Assembly: GCA_964560875.1 (NCBI GenBank)
Contig: CAZLMW010000114.1
Coordinates: 1-26,087, forward strand
Source of the DNA: CAZLMW01 sp964560875
GTDB taxonomy: Bacteria > Myxococcota_A > UBA9042
Direction: 5' to 3'
DNA: 26,087 nucleotides
Shown: positions 8,601-16,300 of the stretch, piece by piece
Layout of the letters: every line of letters begins with the position of its first letter
Numbering within the stretch: the first letter of the stretch is position 1
Translations under genes and position numbers: made by a program
The notes under the pieces: model-generated
What the model was told of the DNA's origin: nothing
Seen by the model: only the letters and a program-made list of their open reading frames with translations
Databases searched by the model: none

Positions 8601-10222
8601 TGCAGCGGGTCCTGTGCTGGGGCTACAACGACTACGGCCAGCTCGGCGACGGTTCCAAGACCGACCGCCTGCTGCCGACCTCCGTCAAGGGCCTCAACGC
8701 CGCAACAGCGGTCGCGACCGCCCACGACCATACGTGCGCCATCAACAACAAGAAGCTGTTCTGCTGGGGCAAGAGCGACGAAGGCCAGGTCGGCACCGGC
8801 ACCACGCACATCGACTACAGCGCGCCCCAGGCGATCCTCAAGAACGTCAACGTCAACGCCGTCGCCACGGGCATCGGGCACACATGCGTCCGGACCAACG
8901 CCGGCGCGACGTACTGTTTTGGCTCGCAGCGGTTCGGTCAGATCGGCAACGGCAAGATCGACAAGAACAACGCCGCAAAGCCGACGCTGATCAAGGGCAC
9001 CGGGGTCATCAAGGGCCTTTGCACGGGCGGCTACCACACGTGCGCGATCCGCAACTCGGACTCGAGCGTCTGGTGCTGGGGACGCAACAACAGCGGTCAG
9101 ATCGGCAAGGCCGCGGGCAACCCGGTGACCAAACCGTACAAGGTGCCGGGCATCAAGACCGCCCAGCAGATCACATGCGGCAAGGGGCATACGTGCGTGC
9201 TGCTGTCCAACAAGACGGTGCTCTGCTGGGGCAACAACGAGGTCGGACAGACCGGCGACTACACGCTCGAGAGTCACCACATGCCCAAGCCGGTGCGGGC
9301 GGGCGTCAACAACCAGGTGCTCAAGAACATCATCGAAGTGCGGGCAGGCGACCGAAACACCTGCGCGCGGGATTCGGGCGGCGAGCTGTCGTGCTGGGGC
9401 GCCAACGGCCAGGGCCAACTGGGTCGCGGTCGACTGGGCCACCGAATGTGCGAGCCCAGCTGCCTCGGCAAAGAATGCGGCGCAAACGGCTGCGGCGGCA
9501 CCTGCGGCGAATGCGACCCGGGTGAATCGTGCCTCGGCAACGCCTGCATCCAGTGCGTGCCGCGCTGCAAGAACAAGGACGGGTCGGCGCGCGCTTGCGG
9601 GTCGGACGGTTGCGGTGGCAACTGCGGAAAACTGGGTGGCGGCTGCCAGAAAGGTCAGAAGTGCGACCACGAGACCGGCAAGTGCTCCTCCTTCGCGGAG
9701 TGCAAGGGCCAATGCGGCGACTGGAAGATCGACCCAGCCGGCCTGCCGCTGTGCTACTGCGGACCGCTCTGCCTCGCCTACGGCCTCGATCCGCAGACCA
9801 ACAAGCCGTCCAAGTGCTGCGCCAAGACGCTCCAGGAGTTCAACGCGCTCGCCAAGCTCTGCCCCGAGTGCCAGAAGCAGTGCACGGGCAAGATGTGCGG
9901 CCCCGATGGCTGCGGCGGCGACTGCGGCGCGTGTCCCGACGGGCTCACATGCAACGTGAACAACGGCAAATGCCAGGATCCCTGCACCCCCAACTGCGCC
10001 GGTCGCGAGTGCGGCGATGACGGCTGCGGCGGCGCATGTGGCACGTGCAAGCCGGGCGTCGTGTGCACCGCGGCGGCCAAGTGTGCAAAGCTTGCCTGTG
10101 TGCCTCTCTGCTCAGGAAAGGAATGTGGCCCGGACGGATGCGGAGGCTGGTGCGGCGGCAAGTCATTTGGTGGCTGCACTCTCCCCAAGAAGTGCAACCT
10201 CACGACGGGCAAGTGCCAGTAG
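2621..10222 (+). CDS. Giant multidomain lipoprotein with clostripain-type (C11) protease
   Basis: This 2533-residue protein begins with a signal sequence ending at FSFAC and an Asp/Glu-rich linker, so a lipoprotein is likely though the lipobox is loose; ATG 2627 is a possible alternative start. Order of segments: about 20 CTDC-like Cys repeats (residues 57-604); a C11 peptidase domain (about 610-975) opening with TWLVMIYMAADNN, with candidate catalytic His720 in LWNHGH and Cys768 in GFDACLMA; a jelly-roll/MAM-like stretch (about 1028-1225); Asp-rich thrombospondin type 3 calcium repeats (about 1406-1443); two or three Lin12/Notch-like repeats (about 1660-1805); one EGF-like segment (about 1813-1848); a CC-rich segment (about 1853-1905); seven RCC1 repeats (about 1920-2275); and five CGxDGCGGxCG repeats to the end. 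C11 enzymes cut after Arg or Lys and often self-process. A cell-surface or shed protease with binding modules is the best reading. The native substrate is unknown. Confidence 0.88.
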   Translation: MTMHSPLGSAVLCALLCFSFACTDDPGDPKTEDDAGPADTEAVDAGPEKDAEPSKCPAGKSCDDGNPCTEKDTCNKSDVCEGKPTDGGKCDDGSKCSDKDTCKAGKCEGAAIVCDDKDPCTKDVCDPDKGCDFSDKQTGIDCNDGNACTTGDKCFAGKCQAGKTVKSCTAGGPCELSSCDPKTGNCVNKNAADGKTCDAGDKCIQGAVCKSGLCAGKAKDCDDKNACTLDSCKKADGKCENDSKAMDDKPCDDGDKCTTDDACKAGKCDKSTPKACNDGNVCTKDGCKDGKCTTTITPDVPCDDTNTCTKDDKCRSTGKCGGTDICDCKKDADCKDDGNACNGVFKCDTSAGKCKIDAATVVTCKATGNVCTINACVTKTGKCVVTNAASTVACDDGSKCTKSDKCSGGTCAGTTVSCGSGKPCAGVSCDPAKGCVTKTAKDGDPCDADGDACTVGDQCQGGACTKGKSTTCDDKNPCTVDKCDAKTGKCGYAADKSTDGASCDADGSVCTVKDACKSGKCIAGNTKVCDDANACTDNVCDKTKGCQFKSNAAPCDDGDKCTTGDACSGSKCTAGKAVTCDDKDKCTTDKCDSKKGCTYTQISGCNSTNKTWLVMIYMAADNNLETSALADINELINVTGADHLTFAVQIDRADGYSSDKVGGIADFKTTKRLVIAKGKLSEIKDLGETNTGDSKHLEEFIAWAGSTYKADRNVLVLWNHGHAWQGFGGDDSSSNNDALTLKEMGDGIKAGLSGAKISKLDVIGFDACLMASLTTAQVMSPYADYMLASEDLEPGHGWDHSAWDTVAKKPNTPITDVGKAIIDAYKKQAEDEQTSSSITLALLDLAKLTPVTDAVKAIADSMGKDLEKLATKMGQSRDSVQEFGRSDNPEDAYFQIDVGDMSEQMANLESGLGTLKDNLLKALSGLVVHSVAGVVTAEATGIALYFPPLEKYYLDKFKEITGVDSWRSTVTGFYGEADKIDYQPTFEHDSDDSGSQAGDNAPPKHKPLGMNIANLSKPIGGNGTGKEVLELPYIEDFKCNSQRADKWVYVNAHTAKGVKSAAAWGVDLTPRGPGHSCTLNFNDGKGYICTSSGKGIEAYAITPWLNVKGHALLYVGVVPSGFTQWHPTHTLAVELSPDGIKWRELKFMMGPERGSATVLLPKAFPGVTKVKLRLRFTTNNCNKTLFGKTVKVKNPKTGKLEDVFMPSIGPAVSKIVVFSPGNPCESLGKGSWCNGQEVITCDASKLIESRTACDAACDPNGGKGSAKCKTETKQGDVTITCGGKGVIKLQAKMDTATSKNLARARLRYGYTAPARFKPPGAPDDSGQRKAYPQFFGSVAAEIGKDGTIRANWDQNVLVARHPRGNTILYTKRRIKGGVDHNEAPIRYVEPEKSKCPCEKKGDKGYNDKDGDGISDCIDNDADGDGVLNIADNCPWISNADQKKNNKGVPTACPKGQDDGKPSYTCEPRATSAGWPGVWHIDLDVKTGALISQTVYVKKPYGISAVTPRNGAFILAQMLQETGAENPAFSFTRGATFPNPRIAAHLLDKKSLFFDSMPLSHVPFLVDKTQTQSGGKFIKECYKPKPAIGNRMYCSRGSGAPLSVYDVRNLGDVWLQLTVEDIGGNGDAVVYQGSIPADCYATLTACPSGKKRDCLGSCVDAKHYGNGKCDYGVELGPHLRCPETSWDGGDCSDCPNVGEIRDCQGRCFDGKLIDAALGNGRCNDGAQDLFPPIADRIQGPDLRCLTYSFDEGDCTPGKPTLPGLCPGMNEIEDCEGQCIDIDKIAEAPLGSVKCRSRFACDRFEFDGSACGTKGLGCPTTVPGTICNNNGTCSFGKCKCKSGWRGAACNVPDVKATCCKAHTSAGCADSWVQSCVCQRDSSCCKKAWATKCVALAAKHCRPQCGARKSCSTKLCGAPNNDPPKSIAVGRAHACMIGKLGTVRCWGEGSGGKLGNAKTISYKRPTPVVALKHMLALDAGNNHTCGIRKVKIGAKTLQRVLCWGYNDYGQLGDGSKTDRLLPTSVKGLNAATAVATAHDHTCAINNKKLFCWGKSDEGQVGTGTTHIDYSAPQAILKNVNVNAVATGIGHTCVRTNAGATYCFGSQRFGQIGNGKIDKNNAAKPTLIKGTGVIKGLCTGGYHTCAIRNSDSSVWCWGRNNSGQIGKAAGNPVTKPYKVPGIKTAQQITCGKGHTCVLLSNKTVLCWGNNEVGQTGDYTLESHHMPKPVRAGVNNQVLKNIIEVRAGDRNTCARDSGGELSCWGANGQGQLGRGRLGHRMCEPSCLGKECGANGCGGTCGECDPGESCLGNACIQCVPRCKNKDGSARACGSDGCGGNCGKLGGGCQKGQKCDHETGKCSSFAECKGQCGDWKIDPAGLPLCYCGPLCLAYGLDPQTNKPSKCCAKTLQEFNALAKLCPECQKQCTGKMCGPDGCGGDCGACPDGLTCNVNNGKCQDPCTPNCAGRECGDDGCGGACGTCKPGVVCTAAAKCAKLACVPLCSGKECGPDGCGGWCGGKSFGGCTLPKKCNLTTGKCQ
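2790..4440 (+). repeat. About 20 CTDC-like Cys-rich repeat units
   Basis: Twenty units with a CDDGxxCT core were counted by eye. Two kinds mostly alternate: one has a CTxxDxC core followed by a GKC-type segment, the other a CTxDxC core followed by CDxxxGxC. The units are rich in Lys and Asp. They diverge at DNA level, so this is an old repeat family rather than a recent expansion. Likely role: a disulfide-stiffened stalk (inference). Confidence 0.8.
8380..9445 (+). repeat. Seven RCC1 repeats forming a predicted beta-propeller
   Basis: Seven repeats of about 45-55 residues each carry a Cys in an HTC-like motif (HAC in the first, NTC in the last) and a second Cys in CWG (CFG in the fourth), followed by GQLG or a variant. 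Seven is the blade number of the RCC1 fold. The regular Cys pair per blade suggests one disulfide per blade, fitting an extracellular protein. Confidence 0.8.
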
Positions 10223-11912
10223 TCGGCTTCGCTCTACGGCGGGGCTGCGACCTGGCATCCGGTGGTGGATCGCAGCAGCGACGCTGATCGTCAGTTCGAC
10301 GGCCGCCGCAACGCCCAGCGACGTCGACAATCCAGATCCCGCGACGGAAACGGCGACGGCGATAGTGACAGCGACGGGGCTCTCTGGATCCGCGACGGCA
10401 TCGTCCGCGACCGCGTCGCCAGCTGCAGCTACAACGCCCACGGGTTTGCCCTCCGAAGCGACGATTGCGCTGACCATTCCGATGTGGCCGCCGGCACCGC
10501 CGCGGGTCGTCAAACCGATGATGGGGCGCGTCGAGAAGCCCGCCGAAGAACCCGCCGAACCCAAGACCGAGATGGAGAAGGTCGAGGAAGGCCAGGGCGT
10601 CGTCCTGCGCACCTTGATCGGGCTGTTGGCCGTGTTTGCTTTGGCGTGGCTGGCCGGTCATCCGCGCGTTCGCCAGGCCGAACATGCGCTGGGCTTCGAA
10701 CATGTCATCGGCGCGGGTTTGCCGTTCGTGCTGCTCGGTCTCGTCCTGCGGTCGGAGTGGGTCGGCGTACTGGACGACAACGCGCTGCGTCACCTTGCGC
10801 CGCTGTTTGAATTCGGGCTGGGGTGGCTCGGCTTCCTCGTCGGGTTTCGGTTCAACATCGGCTATCTCGACAGGCTCCCGCACGGCATGCCGACCGTCAT
10901 CGCGGTGCAGATCGCAGGCCCGTTCGTCATGGTGTTTTCGTTCTGCGGGGCGCTTATGCTCGCCTTCTCCGCGGACACGGCCGACGCCACCGTTATTCGC
11001 GACGCCATTGTCCTGGGGGCCGCCAGCGCGATGACCGCCGCGCGCGCCGCCAAGACGCACTGCTACGCGAGCTTCCACAGCGAACACGACGACATCGTCA
11101 CCGTCACCGAACAGCTCGACGAGATCGCCGCGGTTGTCGCCCTGCTCTTCCTCACCGCGTACTTCCGCCCCGAGGGCGACGTGTACACGTGGCGCTTGCC
11201 GGGAACCGCGTGGATCTTCATCGCCCTGGGCATGGGCGTGGCGATCGGCCTGCTCGTGCACATCATGCTTCGGCAGCGCGCGACGAGCTCCGAGTTCCTC
11301 GCCATCACGCTCGGCTCGGTGGCGTTCGCGGCCGGCATGGCCGACTACCTGTGGCTGTCCCCCATCGTTGTGTGCTTCATCGCCGGCGCGATGGTGTCCA
11401 ACCTGCCCCTGGCGCGCCCCAAACAGCAGTTGTGGGACATCTTGTCGCGGGTCGAGTGGCCGCTCTACCTCGTCTTTCTCACCTGCGTCGGCGCGTTCTG
11501 GAACATCAGCGATTGGCGCGGCTGGCTGCTCGTTCCTGCCTTCGTGATCGCCCGACTGCTCGGCAAATGGGTGTCGGTTCGGGCGTTGCAGCGCGCCGAT
11601 GTCGACCACGAATACGACGCGCTGCGTTCGGGCCGGAGCATCTTCGCGCGGGTCTCAGGCCTCTCGATCGCCCTCGTCGTCGGGTGGGAGAGCCTCTACG
11701 GCGGGTTCAGCGGCGGCTGGATCGTCACGGCCGTTGTCGGTGGGACGATCGTGCTCGAATTGCTGGCGCAAGGTTGGGATCGAACTGCCGGAACGTGGCT
11801 CCAGACCCAGCTCGGGTTCGGCGCCAAACCGGGCGCATCGACGGCGCGCCAAGCCGAACCGCCGGCGCCACCGCAGTCCGCGGCCCCTGACGCGTCGGAG
11901 GCGACTGCATGA
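10170..11912 (+). CDS. Cation/proton antiporter-like membrane protein (first of pair)
   Basis: No ATG lies between the upstream stop and the hydrophobic core. GTG 10170, inside the end of the previous gene, is the best standard start; a CTG at 10245 directly before RPGIRWWIAAATLIVSS would give a textbook signal peptide and may be the true start. A signal-like helix is followed by an exposed Ala/Thr/Pro-rich stretch and a charged segment. Then come about a dozen membrane helices resembling the CPA family of Na+(K+)/H+ antiporters. The segment EQLDEIAAVVALL aligns by eye with the acidic ion-binding helix of that family (Asp-Glu in place of Asp-Asp), and GAASAMTAARAAK sits where the unwound helix motif normally lies but is degenerate. 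A soluble Ala/Pro-rich tail ends the protein. The stop overlaps the ATG of the next gene (ATGA), so the two are probably made together. Transported ion unknown. Confidence 0.75.
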   Translation: MAALSPRSATSRRASASSRLRSTAGLRPGIRWWIAAATLIVSSTAAATPSDVDNPDPATETATAIVTATGLSGSATASSATASPAAATTPTGLPSEATIALTIPMWPPAPPRVVKPMMGRVEKPAEEPAEPKTEMEKVEEGQGVVLRTLIGLLAVFALAWLAGHPRVRQAEHALGFEHVIGAGLPFVLLGLVLRSEWVGVLDDNALRHLAPLFEFGLGWLGFLVGFRFNIGYLDRLPHGMPTVIAVQIAGPFVMVFSFCGALMLAFSADTADATVIRDAIVLGAASAMTAARAAKTHCYASFHSEHDDIVTVTEQLDEIAAVVALLFLTAYFRPEGDVYTWRLPGTAWIFIALGMGVAIGLLVHIMLRQRATSSEFLAITLGSVAFAAGMADYLWLSPIVVCFIAGAMVSNLPLARPKQQLWDILSRVEWPLYLVFLTCVGAFWNISDWRGWLLVPAFVIARLLGKWVSVRALQRADVDHEYDALRSGRSIFARVSGLSIALVVGWESLYGGFSGGWIVTAVVGGTIVLELLAQGWDRTAGTWLQTQLGFGAKPGASTARQAEPPAPPQSAAPDASEATA

Positions 11913-13372
11913 TGGCGCTCATCACGCTGCTGATGATCGGCTTGCTCATGCAGGCGGTCCGGACCTTCCTGCCCGACGGCGGATCAGCGGCGACCTCGGG
12001 ACTCGTCACTGACACCGAGCTCGCTTTTGGCTTCGTACTGCTCAGCGCGCTCTTCGGCGGCCGGCTGTGCATCCCGCTGAAGACACCTCAACTGACCGGC
12101 TACTTGCTCGCAGGTGTCATCGCGGGCCCGTACGCGCTTGGCCTGCTTACCCACGACATGGTCGCCGACCTCAGCTTGATCAACGGGGTCGCCATCTGCC
12201 TCATCGCGCTCACGGCAGGCGGCGAACTCAACTTCGAGAAGATGAAGCCGCTGCTCGCGGTTATCCGAGCGATGACGACGTGGGCCGTGCTCGGCTGCGC
12301 TGCGCTGATCACGGTCACCCTGCTCGCCCTGCGCTCCATGCTGCCCTGGCTCGGCGAGCTCGAGCTCATCTCCGCCGTCGTGTTTGCCACCACAATCGGC
12401 GTGGTCCTCGCCTCGCAGTCGCCCGCTGTTGTCATGGCGCTGCTCACCGAAACGGACGCCGACGGGCCGGTCAGCCGCGTCACGCTCGGGCTCGTGGTGA
12501 TCGCCGACCTCGTCGTCATCGTGTTGTACGCCGTCGTCTCATCGATCGCCCAAGCCATGCTCGGCGGCGACGCGGATGTGCTGCATACGGTCGGGATGGT
12601 GGGCTGGGAGTTGTTCGGCTCGATGGGCGTCGGCGTCGTCGTCGGCGCGGTGCTGGGCCTCTACATCAAGAACGTCGACCGCAGCGTCGGCCTGTTCGTG
12701 CTCATGGTTTGCGTCGTCCTCGCCGAAGCCGGCAAGCGCGCTCACCTCGATCCGCTCATCATCGCGCTCACCGCCGGGTTGTTCATCGAGAACCTGACCC
12801 GCGTCGACGCCAGCAAGCTGCTGCACGACCTGGAGAGCGCGTCGTTGCCCGTCTACCTCGTCTTTTTCGCCGTCGCGGGGGCGTCGCTGGACCTCGTCGC
12901 CCTCTCCGCCGTCGCGATTCCGGCGACAATCATCGCGGTCGTTCGCGGCATCGCGTTGTGGGGCGGGTCGAAGATCGCGTCGGACCGATCCGGCGCCGAA
13001 CCCATGGTCGGCAAGTGGACGTGGACCGGGTTGCTACCCCAAGCCGGCCTCGCGCTGGCCCTCGCGCTCATCATGCAACGGACGTTTGGCGAGCTGGGCA
13101 AACAAGCTGGCGTGCTGATCCTCGCGGTCGTCGCCATCAACCAGCTGACCGGGCCCGTGTTGATGCGCATCGGTCTGTCGCAAGCCGGCGAAGTGGGTCA
13201 ACGCATCCGTGCGGAGTTCATCGAGGATGACCACGAGACGGGCGATGAACAGGCAGCGGGTGCCACGCCCGACAACGCGCTCTCTCCGCCCGACAACGCG
13301 CTCTCTCCGCCCGACAACAACGCACTGGCCCCAACCGAACCCGCCGTCGCCGACGCTACATCCGCTTCGTGA
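11909..13372 (+). CDS. CPA-type sodium(potassium)/proton antiporter (second of pair)
   Basis: This 487-residue protein has about 12 hydrophobic segments. FGGRLCIPLKTPQLTGYLLAG and AGPYALGLL match the N-terminal signature of CPA2/KefB-like exchangers, SQSPAVVMALL the unwound-helix motif, and VVIADLVVIVLY the ion-binding helix with a single Asp (Ala where many relatives have Asn, Asp or Gln). A single acidic residue is usually linked to electroneutral exchange (family knowledge). No C-terminal TrkA-N/RCK domain is present; instead there is a hydrophilic tail with a seven-residue PDNALSP repeat. ATG 11909 overlaps the stop of the partner gene by four bases. The 3' end overlaps the convergent radical-SAM-like gene by 17 bases. 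Likely roles are pH or monovalent cation homeostasis at the inner membrane; whether it forms a heterodimer with its neighbour is an inference. Confidence 0.85.
   Translation: MMALITLLMIGLLMQAVRTFLPDGGSAATSGLVTDTELAFGFVLLSALFGGRLCIPLKTPQLTGYLLAGVIAGPYALGLLTHDMVADLSLINGVAICLIALTAGGELNFEKMKPLLAVIRAMTTWAVLGCAALITVTLLALRSMLPWLGELELISAVVFATTIGVVLASQSPAVVMALLTETDADGPVSRVTLGLVVIADLVVIVLYAVVSSIAQAMLGGDADVLHTVGMVGWELFGSMGVGVVVGAVLGLYIKNVDRSVGLFVLMVCVVLAEAGKRAHLDPLIIALTAGLFIENLTRVDASKLLHDLESASLPVYLVFFAVAGASLDLVALSAVAIPATIIAVVRGIALWGGSKIASDRSGAEPMVGKWTWTGLLPQAGLALALALIMQRTFGELGKQAGVLILAVVAINQLTGPVLMRIGLSQAGEVGQRIRAEFIEDDHETGDEQAAGATPDNALSPPDNALSPPDNNALAPTEPAVADATSAS
13268..13318 (+). repeat. 21-bp tandem repeat in antiporter tail
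   Basis: Two identical 21-base copies (13268-13288 and 13289-13309) plus a 9-base partial copy encode a PDNALSP heptad in the cytoplasmic or periplasmic tail. The repeat keeps the reading frame and may vary in copy number between strains. Confidence 0.85.
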
Positions 13373-16300
13373 AGTCGAGCACAACGCCGTCGCCAGCATC
13401 GACGCGACCCTCCACCTCCGCCACCACGGGCTCGAAATCCCGCCAGTCGCGATAGCTGAACACGCGTTGGTGGGCTGCCTTCACACGAGCATGGAGCGCA
13501 CCGTCCTCCTCTGCGAGCGCCTCGGCGAGGCGGGCTCCCCAAGCGACCGCATCGGGGCAGTCGAATCGGCACGGCATGAACGGCAGCAGGATGCGCTCGA
13601 CCGGCAGCGCTGAGACCACCCACGACCAGGGTCCGGGGCCACTGCGCGCGGCGATGGTGCGCGGCCAATCGGTGTTGTCGCCGGGATTGTGGGTGCGCAG
13701 GAACGCGTCGACGCAGCAGTCGGGGTAGCCCAGTAGCCGGCCCAGCTCCCGGGTGGCGTCTTCATCGCCATCGACCTTTTCGCACGCGTCGAGCTTCACG
13801 GCCTGCTGTGCACAAGCGCGGTCATGGCCGATGAACACGTCGACAAGCGCGCCCTCGGGGTCGTCGACGCGGCCATGTTGTGCCCCATCATAGCGGACGT
13901 TGCCAACCTCGGCGTGACCATGCGCGACGTCCGCGGCGACTTGCTGCCAACGTGAAAACGGCACGCGCTCGATCCGAAGCACGGGCTTGAGCCCGATCCG
14001 AAACGCGAGCTTCTCGAGCGGGGCGCCGAACTCGTCGACGCCGCCCGCGAAATGGTCGTCAGGTTCCTTACGATCTTTTGCTGAAGCGCTCAATGAGGCC
14101 TTGGACGCCTCCTCGCGACGGACCAATTCGACCGCGAGCGCATCGATCGCCGCGTGCGCTTCGACCCCGGCAAGGCCGCTCGGCAAATCGGCGTGGGCGA
14201 GGTCCAGCCAGCGGCTCTGTGCAAGCGCCCGGTCCATCTCGCCCCGGCGTCGGCCGATCACGTCAAATCGCGCGCCGGACGGTCCCTCCATCGCCATCAC
14301 GAGGCGGCCGCCGTGCAGGTCCACCGTCAACCCCTGCCAGCGCCAATGCGCGTGCACACCCGCCGGTTCGAAGGCATCGATGCCGAGGCGGGCTGCGATC
14401 GCGACAAGCGCCTCGTCTTGCCGACGCGGCAACGACGGCAATCCGTCCGTGTCGGTGTCGTTTCGACCTGCCGCGGCTTCTTCTTCCAGCTCGATGACCA
14501 GCGCCACCGCGTGTTGCATCGCGTTGTCGATGGTCGGTCCGGACCATCCGGCCGGCGCCCGTTGGTGCGCGAGCGCGTGATGCGTAGACGTCCATGCGTT
14601 GCTATCGCCCGGTTCGTCGCCGGGGTCGAGCGGGAGCACCCAAACCCGAAGCGGGTCGTCCACAAGGGCAGCGCGCAGCTGCAGTTCGATCCCCCGCAGG
14701 ACCGGCGCCCACCCGCCGACAGTCAGACCGTCCGCGAGCCCGATAGGACCATTGTCGAAACGGCTGTTGATGGCGCCGTCGAGGCGGGGTGTCTTCATCA
14801 CATCGGCGGTCGGCCGCTGGGCGTTCTCGTGACGGCTGTCCCGGTCGGTGGCGAGCCGGCGCAAGCCTTCGTCCAGGCCGGCCTGGTCACGCGCGACAAC
14901 CACCACGTCTCCGCGCTCACCCGCCGCGACCGCGGACCAGCCCATCGCTTCGTACGCAACCGCGAGGTCGGTCGAAGAAAACGGCAGCGGCTCGCGGCGA
15001 ACGACGAAGGGGTCGGCCGATGGGTCGTCTCGCAGGCGAAGCAAGTTGGGATCCGAAGCCAGTCCCACGACGTCGGACCAATCCGCATCCGCGACGCGGG
15101 GTCCACACGCAATCAGGGCGGCGAGCAGTGGGAGGTGGGCGATGTCGACGAAATCGGGGCGGTCCGCCAGCTCGGGATGGGCGGCTGCGAACGCCGCGAC
15201 AATGCCTATCACCAGCGCTTCGTCGATGCGCCTCTCCAACCGCCAGGCAACGTCCTGCAGGATCGCAAACGCGAGCGCCGTGCGTGGATCGGCAAATCGC
15301 CATGGGATGGACGCGTTGTAGCCCTGCTCGCGGGCGCGATCGGGTCGACGCTCGGGGAACGTGGTGTCGGTCAGGCCATCGCGCAGGGCCAGCGCGTGCA
15401 GCGGCAAGCCCGGGTGAATCCGCAGCCGCGTCCGCCACGCGCCGGATCGAAGCGCTGAAAACCCCGTCTCGTGCATGACTTGCGCCCCGGCGAGCAGGTG
15501 TTCGGGGGTTGTCCAGGGCGTAAAAAGCACAATGCCGTGTGCGCGGTAGCGGCGGTACTCGAACGCCTTCGGAAAAGCGTCCTGCAGGCGGGCCAGACAG
15601 GCAATGGCAGCCACGTTATCCGCGACGGTAACGCCCTTGTTGAAGAGCTGCAGGTGGAAGGGCTCAAAGCTCTCGAAACCGACCAGGTAGACGTGTAGCT
15701 GCAAGCCGGAGTCGGCGGCGATCGTCAGCGCTTCGGTCAACGCCGTGTCGGCAAACTCCAAGAGCCAGTCCACGCGTGTCTTGATGAGGATCGCGAGTCC
15801 TGCGAGTTGGTCATGGTCGGCGATGGCCGAGAACAGCGCGGGCAGGTTGGGGTGGGGGCGCTCGTCGGCCAGCACGACCTCGCGCAACCCGGGATCGGCT
15901 CGACGCGCGTCGATAATGCCGGCCATCCAGGCGTCGATGACGGCATCCCCGGCCGGCATCGCAAAGGCGCCCAGGTTGTCGAGGCAAAACGTGCAGCCGC
16001 GGTGCTGCATCCCGTCCATCTGCAGGTCGGCGAATACGGGGTTGCGGCGGGCATCGAGCAGAAACGGGCAGCCCTCGGCCGGGCCTCGAACGACAGCCCG
16101 ACCGATGGCGAGCTCGTTGTCCGGGTCCTCGAGCACGTCGAAACGAAGCTTGCGGGATGTGGGCTGCCAGGCGTCCTTGCGGGCGCGCAGCTCGCGCGTT
16201 GTCGGCAAGAACGTTGTTGGCAATGACCGGGCGCGCTCGGGGGTGGACGAACCGCGGAGCCAGTCGACCAGCGCGTCTTCGCCGAGAATCGCGTCATAGT

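Noticed and set aside
10200..11609. Minus-strand 469-codon open frame opposite the first antiporter
   Set aside because: Composition is Arg/Asp/His-rich with no recognisable fold; the opposite strand encodes clear membrane helices.
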